From NCBI GenBank assembly GCA_027346035.1, contig DAIESZ010000164.1, positions 1 through 9,324 on the forward strand: a DNA stretch of 9,324 bases, written 5' to 3'. The position numbers and the translations under genes are program-made. Origin of the DNA: Propionibacteriaceae bacterium (GTDB taxonomy: Bacteria > Actinomycetota > Actinomycetes > Propionibacteriales > Propionibacteriaceae). A model generated the notes under the pieces. That model made no database searches, was not told the DNA's origin, and worked only from the letters and a program-made list of their open reading frames with translations. Positions 1-5,432 of the stretch are shown piece after piece; position 1 is the stretch's first letter; the number at the start of each line of letters is the position of its first letter.

Positions 1-677
1 CGGGCGCCGGGGATGAGGATGAGTGGATCGCACCGCCCGGCCAGTTGCGTCAGGGCTACGAGACGCTGCCTCGGCTCGACAAGGTGATGTTCGCCGCCAC
101 CTCGAAGATCGACGCCAAGAACCGGGGTGAGCGCGAGACGACGGTGCAGCTGCTCCAGCAGCGGTTGCACGGCCAGGTCGTCGAAGCCACGTCGTGGACC
201 GGCTGGCGCGACGCCATGAGGACGCATCAGCCGGGGCTCGTGCTGTCGCTGCCGCACACCGATCGGATCGGCGACCTCGTGGCGCTGCAGATCGGCAAGA
301 CGAGCGTGCGTGAGGTTGCCGCCCTGACCGGCGACTACGTCGTGCCGCCTGGTGCCGCCGTCGGGCCGGTGGTCTTCCTCCTCGGCTGCAGCACGGCCAG
401 CGAGGACATCCCGTGGAACTCCTCGGTCGCGGCGTTCCGTCGTGGCGGCGCGAGCCTCGTGGTCGGCAGTGTCGTCGAGACGCTCGGCCGGCAGACTGCC
501 CCGATGGCACGGCTGCTCGCCGACCAGCTCTGGGGCCCGGACCCCGCACGGGGTGCGACGATCGGGGAGGCGTTGCGGCTGGTACGCCGCCGACTCGTCG
601 CCGAGGGCGCGACTCTGGGGCTTTCGCTGGTCGTCTTCGGTCAGTCCGGGTGGTTGCTGCCAGAACAGGGGCCGTGA
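1..677 (+). CDS. CHAT/caspase-like cysteine peptidase, C-terminal part (5' partial)
   Basis: The reading frame is open from base 3 at the window edge, so the true start and any N-terminal domains lie outside. About 224 residues are visible, ending at TGA 675-677. The visible part resembles the CHAT (caspase HetF-associated with TPRs) peptidase domain. A beta strand leads into Pro-His-Thr (His codon 255-257), the likely catalytic His. A hydrophobic strand then leads into Leu-Gly-Cys-Ser-Thr-Ala (Cys codon 387-389), the likely nucleophile. Next comes a GGASLVVGS segment and a C-terminal helix-rich stretch (GEALRLVRRRL). CHAT proteins are typically proteases fused to sensor or repeat domains and act in conflict or cell-death systems; the fusion partner cannot be seen here. 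The His motif is PHT rather than the commoner GHG-like form. The stop lies 4 bp before the MBL gene, so the two are probably cotranscribed. The family call is by motif only. Confidence 0.72.
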   Translation, partial: GAGDEDEWIAPPGQLRQGYETLPRLDKVMFAATSKIDAKNRGERETTVQLLQQRLHGQVVEATSWTGWRDAMRTHQPGLVLSLPHTDRIGDLVALQIGKTSVREVAALTGDYVVPPGAAVGPVVFLLGCSTASEDIPWNSSVAAFRRGGASLVVGSVVETLGRQTAPMARLLADQLWGPDPARGATIGEALRLVRRRLVAEGATLGLSLVVFGQSGWLLPEQGP

Positions 678-681
678 GCAG

Positions 682-1755
682 ATGCTGCGACTCGAGATGC
701 TGCCCGCCGCGTACGGCGACGCCCTTGTGCTCGAGTGGGGCACCACGCGCAGCCCGCACCGGATCCTCGTCGACGCCGGCCCCCTGAGTACCTACCGCGC
801 CGTGCATGACCGGGTGGCGGCGCTCGGTCGCCGGCCTGCGCTCGACCTGCTCGTGGCAACCCACATCGACGGTGACCACATCGAAGGCGTCGTCCGTCTG
901 CTCCAGGACCGAACAGCGCTCGGGCTGCACATCGAGGATGTCTGGTTCAACGGCTGGCCGCAGCTGCCGAGCAGCGACCAGCAGGGTCCGGACTACGGCG
1001 AGATGGTCGGCGCCCTGCTCCAGCGGGACGCCGCTCTGAAGGGCCGGTGGAATGCCGCGTTCGGGCGTCGCGCCGCCGGCGTGGCCCGCACCGGCCCACT
1101 CAAGACCTACGAGGTCGCGGGGGCCCGGGTCACCGTCTTGGGGCCGGGCCCGGACGAGCTGGCGGCCCTGCAGGCCCAGTGGACCAAGGTGCTCACGGAT
1201 GCCGGAGTGGAGCCGGGGGATGCCGACAGCGCGCTCGAGCGGCTGGCACGACGCCCCAGCCTCGCCGGGCTCGAGGGCGAGGACGTGCAGGGTCCCGCGG
1301 TGAAGCTTGACAACAGCATCGCCAACGGCAGCAGCATCTCCTTCCTCTTCGAGTACGGCGGCCACGCGCTCCTGTTCACCGGCGACAGTCACTCGACCCC
1401 GCTCGTGCACGGGATCGAGCGTCTGCTGAAGCAGCGCAAGCAGAGCCGGCTGGCCGTCGACGCGTTCAAGCTCCCGCACCACTGCAGCAAGTCCAACGTC
1501 ACGGACGAGCTGCTCGCGCTGGTGGACACGCCGCGCTATCTCATCTCCACCAATGGGGCCCGGTACCGGCATCCGGACCGGGAGGCGGTGTTGCGGGTCG
1601 TCGACGGTCCGTCGCGGCGCGACGACATCTCGCTCTTCTTCAACTACGTCTCCGACACGACGGGTCGGTGGACGACGGCGTCGAGCGCCAGGCAGTACCG
1701 GTATACCCCGGTGAGTCCGAAGACCGACGCCGGCGGCGTCGTGGTGGAGGTGTGA
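682..1755 (+). CDS. ComEC-type metallo-beta-lactamase-fold hydrolase
   Basis: This 357-aa soluble protein has the metallo-beta-lactamase (MBL) fold of the ComEC/Rec2 C-terminal type. In order, one sees VDAG (Asp31), the metal motif THIDGDH (His61, Asp63, Asp65, His66), an Asn/Ser-rich segment before LLFTGD (Asp235), LPHHCSKSN (His266-His267) and ISTNGARYRHP near residues 288-298. These are the standard metal ligands and the ComEC-like 'HH' and 'STN..HP' blocks. No membrane segments are present, so it is the catalytic domain alone, not a DNA-uptake channel. MBL domains of this class are thought to hydrolyse phosphodiesters, but the substrate here is unknown. ATG 682 is chosen because it lies 4 bp after the upstream stop, has an AGGGG ribosome site at about 667-671, and begins directly with the first MBL strand. 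A longer in-frame opening upstream overlaps the CHAT gene and is not coding-like. The middle gene of a three-gene operon. Confidence 0.88.
   Translation: MLRLEMLPAAYGDALVLEWGTTRSPHRILVDAGPLSTYRAVHDRVAALGRRPALDLLVATHIDGDHIEGVVRLLQDRTALGLHIEDVWFNGWPQLPSSDQQGPDYGEMVGALLQRDAALKGRWNAAFGRRAAGVARTGPLKTYEVAGARVTVLGPGPDELAALQAQWTKVLTDAGVEPGDADSALERLARRPSLAGLEGEDVQGPAVKLDNSIANGSSISFLFEYGGHALLFTGDSHSTPLVHGIERLLKQRKQSRLAVDAFKLPHHCSKSNVTDELLALVDTPRYLISTNGARYRHPDREAVLRVVDGPSRRDDISLFFNYVSDTTGRWTTASSARQYRYTPVSPKTDAGGVVVEV
1746..1750 (+). promoter_or_regulatory. Ribosome binding site of the patatin gene
   Basis: GGAGG, 6 nt before ATG 1757, lies inside the last codons of the MBL gene. It fixes the patatin start and supports coupled expression of the two genes. 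Confidence 0.7.
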
Positions 1756-1756
1756 G

Positions 1757-3199
1757 ATGACCGAGCCCGAAGCCCGAGCGGTCCAGCATGTCGGCGTTGC
1801 GATCTCGGGTGGCGGCCACCGGGCGACCATCTGGGGGCTCGGCACCCTGCTCTACCTGGTCGACGTCGGCAAGCACCGCGAGGTCGCCGCGATCGCATCG
1901 GTGTCCGGTGGCTCGATCACCAACGGCGTCGTGGCGCACGAGGTGGACTACCCGACGGTGGACGAGGCGACGTTCGACCGCAAGGTCGCGCCTCTCGTCC
2001 GTCACGTGGCCGACGTCGGCCTGTTCTTCTGGGGCCCGGCGACGAATGCCTATGTCCTCTCGCTGTTCGCCGGCGTCAGCATCGGCCTGCTCGGGCTCGT
2101 TGTGGGGGCCGTCCTGCTCTGCCTGGACGGGCTGTCCTGGCGGTCCGGGACGACTCTGCTCGGCGCGATCGTGGTGCTTGGGCTGGCGGCGCGGTTCTTC
2201 GAGCAGCGTTCCGCTGTTGTCGATCGGGCCCTGGCGCAGACGCACTTCTCGCGAGACGGGCAGGCGACTCGGCTTGCCGACGTCGCGCGCTCGATCGACC
2301 ACGTGATGTGCGTCACGGAGCTCCAGTCCGGTGAGCACCTCTACCTCTCGCCGCGGTTCCTCTACTCGTACCGGGTCGGCCAGGGCCGACCCGAGCAGCT
2401 GCGCCTGTCCACGGCGGTGCAGGCCTCGGCCTGCCTCCCTGGAGCCTTCGCCCCGCGCCGCCTGTCGACGGCCTCGTACGGCTTCTCGGGTGGCGTGGGC
2501 GGTGGCGCGAGCGCCCAGGTAGTCCTGCTCACCGACGGCGGTGTCTACGACAACATGGCCGACCAGTGGTTCGACGGCCTGGACGCGCGACTTCGACATG
2601 CCGCGACCCTGCCTGCGGTGGGCCGGCAGGTCGACGAGGTGGTCGTGGTCAATGGGTCCAGCCCGGTGCCGTGGACCGAGTTGCGGCGGGCCCACTTGGT
2701 CCTGCTCGGTGAGCTGGCGACGCTGATGCGCGTCAACAGCGTGATGTACCAGGTGACGACCGAGCGCCGCCGCTTCTCCCTCGTGCACGACTGGGATCAG
2801 GCGCAGCGCGCGCGGGACGAGGGCGCGTCTGCTGGTGCGCGCGGCGCGCTGGTGCACATTGCCCAGTCGCCGTACACCGTGGCGGACTACTACCGGCGCG
2901 CGACGGCCTGGCCCGACCGCGCGGAGCGGGCGCGGGCCGTGCTCGATCTGCTGGGAGACGACCCGGCCGCGCGCCGCCGATGGGAGGACATCACCGTTGC
3001 GAGCACCCGCGTCCCGACAGTCCTGCGCAAGCTCGGCCGCCAGACGACGATCGACCTGCTCGAACACGCCTACACGCTCAGCATGTGCAACCTGCACGTG
3101 CTGCTCGGTTACCCCTTGGGACCGCTCCCGTCGCGTGAGCGGTTCGAGCGGCTGCTCGGCCCGTCAGCCGACGTGCCGGCGCGGACGTCCCCACGCTGA
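1757..3199 (+). CDS. Patatin-like phospholipase with internal transmembrane hairpin
   Basis: A 480-aa patatin-family lipid acyl hydrolase. Near the N-terminus is the oxyanion-hole motif SGGGHRA (residues 17-23), then the nucleophile elbow SVSGGS with Ser50. The block ASACLPGAF (about 224-232) and the dyad motif TDGGVYDNM with Asp261 follow. All expected catalytic parts are present, so the enzyme should be active on lipids or lysolipids. Between Ser50 and Asp261 lie two strongly hydrophobic segments (about 98-124 and 131-150) joined by a short loop, which would anchor the catalytic domain to the membrane. The C-terminal ~170 residues are helical and have no recognisable domain. ATG 1757 sits 1 bp after the MBL stop, with GGAGG at 1746-1750 and 6-nt spacing, so the genes are translationally close. 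Patatin lipases such as CapV are membrane-damaging effectors in bacterial anti-phage systems. That role is plausible here from context but unproven. Confidence 0.88.
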   Translation: MTEPEARAVQHVGVAISGGGHRATIWGLGTLLYLVDVGKHREVAAIASVSGGSITNGVVAHEVDYPTVDEATFDRKVAPLVRHVADVGLFFWGPATNAYVLSLFAGVSIGLLGLVVGAVLLCLDGLSWRSGTTLLGAIVVLGLAARFFEQRSAVVDRALAQTHFSRDGQATRLADVARSIDHVMCVTELQSGEHLYLSPRFLYSYRVGQGRPEQLRLSTAVQASACLPGAFAPRRLSTASYGFSGGVGGGASAQVVLLTDGGVYDNMADQWFDGLDARLRHAATLPAVGRQVDEVVVVNGSSPVPWTELRRAHLVLLGELATLMRVNSVMYQVTTERRRFSLVHDWDQAQRARDEGASAGARGALVHIAQSPYTVADYYRRATAWPDRAERARAVLDLLGDDPAARRRWEDITVASTRVPTVLRKLGRQTTIDLLEHAYTLSMCNLHVLLGYPLGPLPSRERFERLLGPSADVPARTSPR

Positions 3200-3247
3200 C
3201 CTGCTCACATCAGGCGAGCTCCAGCACAGAGGGGGAAGGTCTGCCGG

Positions 3248-4264
3248 TCAGGGCTGCAACAGAGCCTTTATCGCTCGGCGCTCGTCCATCGCGGCATACG
3301 CCTCGGCCACGTCGCGCAGCGGCAGGGTCAGGTCGAAGACCCTGCCGGGGTTGATCCGCCGGTCCCACACCCGCTCGAGCAGGTCTGGCAGATAGGCGCG
3401 GACGGGGGCTGGGCCGCCGCGAAGGCCGACGTTCTTCCAGAACATGTGCTCCTGCGGGATGTCGGTCACGTGGGGCACTCCCACCCAGCCGACCATGCCG
3501 CCGGGACGGGCGGACTTGAGCGCCTGCACCACGGACTCGTCGGTGCCGACGCACTCGAGGACGGAGTCCGCCCCGATCCCGTCGGTGAGCTCCTTGACGG
3601 CCTCGACGCCCGCGTCGCCGCGCTCGGCGACGATGTGGGTGGCGCCGAACGCCGTGGCGAGGGCCTGGCGGTCGGCGTGTCGGCTCATCGCGATGATGCG
3701 CTCGGCGCCGAGCTCGGCGGCGGCGAGCACACCGGAGAGTCCCACCGCACCGTCGCCGACGACGACGACGGTGCCGCCCGGGCGGACGTCCGCGCAGACG
3801 GCGGCGTGCCAGCCGGTGCACATGACGTCGGAGAGGGCGAGCAGGCTCGGCACGAGGTCGTCCGAGGGCTGCTCCGGCGTGGCCAGGAGGGTGCCGTCGG
3901 CGTTGGGCACGCGGATGAGCTCGGCCTGGCAGCCGTCGTAGCCGGTGCCGTGCTGGCAGTTGGCGTGGGCGCCCGCCCGACAGACGGGGCAGGTGTTGTC
4001 GCTGGTGAGGAAGCCCCCGACGACGAACTGGCCGGGGCGCAGGGTCGTCACGGAGGAGCCGACCTGCTCGACGATCCCGACGTACTCGTGGCCGATGGGC
4101 GTCGGCTGCGCCACGTCGGCGATCCCGCGGTAGCGCCAGAGGTCCGAGCCGCACACGCAGGTGGCGACGGTGCGGATGACGGCATCGGTGGGTTCGACGA
4201 TGGTCGGGTCGGCCCGCTCCTCGAACCGGATGTCTCGCGGGCCGTAGATGATCGTGCCTCGCAC
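3248..4264 (-). CDS. Zinc-dependent medium-chain alcohol dehydrogenase
   Basis: A 338-aa cytosolic medium-chain dehydrogenase/reductase that probably oxidises an alcohol or reduces an aldehyde with NAD(P). Catalytic zinc ligands are visible: Cys38 in VCGSD and the GHE motif at 58-60. A structural-zinc lobe follows with Cys92, Cys95 and Cys103 (TCPVC...NC). The first cysteine of the usual four is missing, with Ser/Asp in that region, as I recall for some related actinobacterial enzymes. The Rossmann motif GDGAVG is at about 170-175, and the following strand ends in SRH. A basic residue there suggests NADP(H) preference, though weakly. The start is GTG 4264, chosen because an exact AAGGAG lies 5 nt upstream and the usual MDR N-terminal strand begins there; the longer opening overlaps the DUF2255 gene. 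It is the second gene of a pair with DUF2255 (40-bp gap) and converges on the patatin gene. The natural substrate cannot be inferred. Confidence 0.9.
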   Translation of the reverse strand: MRGTIIYGPRDIRFEERADPTIVEPTDAVIRTVATCVCGSDLWRYRGIADVAQPTPIGHEYVGIVEQVGSSVTTLRPGQFVVGGFLTSDNTCPVCRAGAHANCQHGTGYDGCQAELIRVPNADGTLLATPEQPSDDLVPSLLALSDVMCTGWHAAVCADVRPGGTVVVVGDGAVGLSGVLAAAELGAERIIAMSRHADRQALATAFGATHIVAERGDAGVEAVKELTDGIGADSVLECVGTDESVVQALKSARPGGMVGWVGVPHVTDIPQEHMFWKNVGLRGGPAPVRAYLPDLLERVWDRRINPGRVFDLTLPLRDVAEAYAAMDERRAIKALLQP

Positions 4265-4269
4265 GGTTT

Positions 4270-4275
4270 CTCCTT
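4270..4275 (-). promoter_or_regulatory. Ribosome binding site of the alcohol dehydrogenase gene
   Basis: Reads AAGGAG on the - strand, 5 nt before GTG 4264. It decides in favour of the GTG start over upstream in-frame codons. Confidence 0.75.
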
Positions 4276-4304
4276 GCTGTGGCGGTGTCAGGGTCGGTGG
4301 ATGG

Positions 4305-4679
4305 TCACGCGGGGTGGACTTCGAGCGTGGCGTAGCGGGGTCCGTCCTGCTCGAGGTGGTCGACGATGGCTGCGTAGTGGCCGTACTTGGCGCGGTAGGC
4401 CGCGTCCGCCCTCGTGAGGTCGGCCTCGTCGGCCACCTCGGTGAAGCGGACATCGTATGCCGTGCCGCGGGCTGTGATCTGCCCGCTGCCGGTGGCGGTG
4501 GCGCCCCGGAACCAGTCGGCGCCGCGGCCGTTCGTGGAGCGGATGAAGACCCGGTCGCCGTCGGTGACGATCCAGATCGTCCGTGGGCGGCGCAGGGAGC
4601 CGTCGCGACGACGGGTGAGCACCTGCACCTCCTGCGGGTCGGCGATGGCGCGTGCCGACTCGTTGGTCAAGCCAGGCAT
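4305..4679 (-). CDS. DUF2255 family protein
   Basis: A 124-aa soluble protein matching the DUF2255 pattern. It has an N-terminal helix (about residues 5-20), then a beta barrel-like region with TIWIV (34-38), VFIRSTNGRG (44-53) and DWFRG (55-59), then a C-terminal AYRAKYG motif (94-100). The fold resembles small split-barrel flavin/F420 proteins and the family is often found near oxidoreductases, but no reaction is established. ATG 4679 has a perfect AGGAGG (4684-4689 on the - strand, 4-nt spacing). The frame stays open upstream to 4856, but that extension runs antisense to the response-regulator fragment and has no coding character. The alcohol dehydrogenase starts 40 bp downstream, so the two are probably one transcript. 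Confidence 0.82.
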   Translation of the reverse strand: MPGLTNESARAIADPQEVQVLTRRRDGSLRRPRTIWIVTDGDRVFIRSTNGRGADWFRGATATGSGQITARGTAYDVRFTEVADEADLTRADAAYRAKYGHYAAIVDHLEQDGPRYATLEVHPA

Positions 4680-4683
4680 GAGA

Positions 4684-4689
4684 CCTCCT
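4684..4689 (-). promoter_or_regulatory. Ribosome binding site of the DUF2255 gene
   Basis: Reads AGGAGG on the - strand, 4 nt before ATG 4679. It sets the start and rules out the 59-codon upstream extension. Confidence 0.75.
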
Positions 4690-4709
4690 GTGGTGGGTGA
4701 GGACGATGA

Positions 4710-4877
4710 CGCTCCGGAGCTCCGGTGACGGCTGCCGAGCTCGCGCCGGAGCTCGGCCTCGGGCGGGCGACGGCCCAGCGCTACCTCGCCGGCCTCGTCC
4801 AGGAGGGGCGGGCCACGATGCGTCTTCGCTACGGCTCGACGGGACGACCGGAGCACGAGTACCGCTGGCGGCCCTGA
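4710..4877 (+). pseudogene. 3' remnant of a CitB/DcuR-type response regulator (DNA-binding end only)
   Basis: An open stretch of 55 codons between an in-frame TGA (4707-4709) and TGA 4875-4877. It reads as the C-terminal helix-turn-helix of a citrate/malate-type response regulator. From GTG 4725 the visible pieces are TAAELAPELGLGRATAQRYL (recognition region), LVQEGRATMRLRYG and STGRPEHEYRW, an ending I recognise from this family. The receiver domain with its phosphorylated Asp is missing, and there is no room for it because the DUF2255 start lies only 30 bp away on the other strand. No sensor kinase is nearby. It is most simply the surviving tail of a deleted two-component gene. A short free-standing DNA-binding protein started at GTG 4725 is possible but has no good ribosome site. 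The ending lies 36 bp from the convergent reductase gene. Confidence 0.65.
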
Positions 4878-4913
4878 TGTCCAGCGCCGCCCGTGCTCGA
4901 CGTCGGCCCGCGC

Positions 4914-5312
4914 TCAGCGAGCAGGCGCCGGCGTCGGCGCCTTCCGCAGGCGCAGGAACCCGCCAGGGAAAGGCAGGCGGGAGACCACCAGTCGCATGAC
5001 TCCGCTCGTCGCCGCGACCGTGGCCTCCTTGCCGACGAGCTCCGGGTCGAAGCACTCGTAGTCGCGGCCGCTGAGGCGGACCGTGCAGCGACCGGCAGCC
5101 CGAACGTTGCGGACCCAGTCCGTGCCTCGCCCCCAGGGCAACCCGATGAAGAAGGCGTCCGGCGCCGTGATGATCGCCACCGGGGTGGAGTACTCGCGCC
5201 GGCTCTTGCGGCCGGTGTGCCGGAGCACCGCCCACACCGGCACCAGGCGATGCCCCGCCAGGAGCAGCGCGAACCGGTTGAAGGTCTTGACGGAAGCAGG
5301 AGGACCAGCCAT
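4914..5312 (-). CDS. Deazaflavin (F420)-dependent nitroreductase-family protein, Ddn-like
   Basis: A 132-aa protein of the F420H2-dependent quinone/nitro reductase family (the mycobacterial Ddn group, split beta-barrel fold). The signature RHTGRKSRREYSTPV (about residues 31-45) is the phosphate/cofactor-binding part. It is followed by AFFIGLPWGRGTDWVRNVRA (53-72) and GRDYECFD (82-89), as usual in the family. These enzymes use reduced F420, a cofactor typical of actinobacteria, to reduce quinones or other small molecules, often at the membrane face. It is slightly shorter than typical members (about 140-150 aa). ATG 5312 is chosen because the conserved N-terminal helix begins there. No Shine-Dalgarno is evident, but TACCGT lies 6 nt upstream, so a leaderless mRNA is possible. 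It is divergent from amtB across 120 bp. The substrate is unknown. Confidence 0.85.
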   Translation of the reverse strand: MAGPPASVKTFNRFALLLAGHRLVPVWAVLRHTGRKSRREYSTPVAIITAPDAFFIGLPWGRGTDWVRNVRAAGRCTVRLSGRDYECFDPELVGKEATVAATSGVMRLVVSRLPFPGGFLRLRKAPTPAPAR

Positions 5313-5318
5313 CGCCCC

Positions 5319-5324
5319 ACGGTA
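5319..5324 (-). promoter_or_regulatory. Possible -10 element for the F420-reductase gene (leaderless)
   Basis: TACCGT on the - strand fits the actinobacterial TANNNT -10 consensus and ends 6 nt before ATG 5312. That would place transcription start at or next to the start codon. No clear -35 element is visible. Confidence 0.3.
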
Positions 5325-5419
5325 TGCCTGTCGCCATCGAGAACGGCAGGAGCGAGGGCGGGCAGATCGGCCGCCGGACCACCGGGCAAGACGCGTCTCG
5401 GCGGCAGGGGAGCGAACCG

Positions 5420-5425
5420 TACTGT
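5420..5425 (+). promoter_or_regulatory. Possible -10 element for amtB (leaderless)
   Basis: TACTGT fits TANNNT and ends 7 nt before ATG 5433. The gene has no Shine-Dalgarno at normal spacing (the nearest AGGGGAG, 5406-5412, is 20 nt away), consistent with a leaderless transcript. No -35 match. Confidence 0.35.
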
Positions 5426-5432
5426 CTTCCCC

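Noticed and set aside
352..681. N-terminal extension of the MBL reading frame back to 352
   Set aside because: It overlaps the CHAT gene in another frame, is Arg/Ser-rich as expected of an out-of-frame shadow, and the MBL fold starts exactly at ATG 682.
1640..3097. 485-aa open frame on the - strand opposite the patatin gene
   Set aside because: Low-complexity Arg/His/Gln-rich product with no motif; a typical antisense shadow of a GC-rich gene. The + strand has a full set of patatin motifs.
3200..3247. Terminator between the convergent patatin and dehydrogenase genes
   Set aside because: No inverted repeat of convincing length is visible in the 48-bp gap.
3446..4417. 323-aa open frame on the + strand opposite the dehydrogenase
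   Set aside because: Gly/Asp/Val-rich, no motif, and antisense to a well-supported enzyme.
4893..5432. Long N-terminal extension of amtB
   Set aside because: It is antisense to the F420 reductase and Arg/Ala-rich. Amt family members start with the helix just after ATG 5433.
5313..5432. GlnR binding box upstream of amtB
   Set aside because: Actinobacterial amtB promoters are often GlnR-controlled, but no clear GTNAC-n6-GNAAC pair could be found here by eye.
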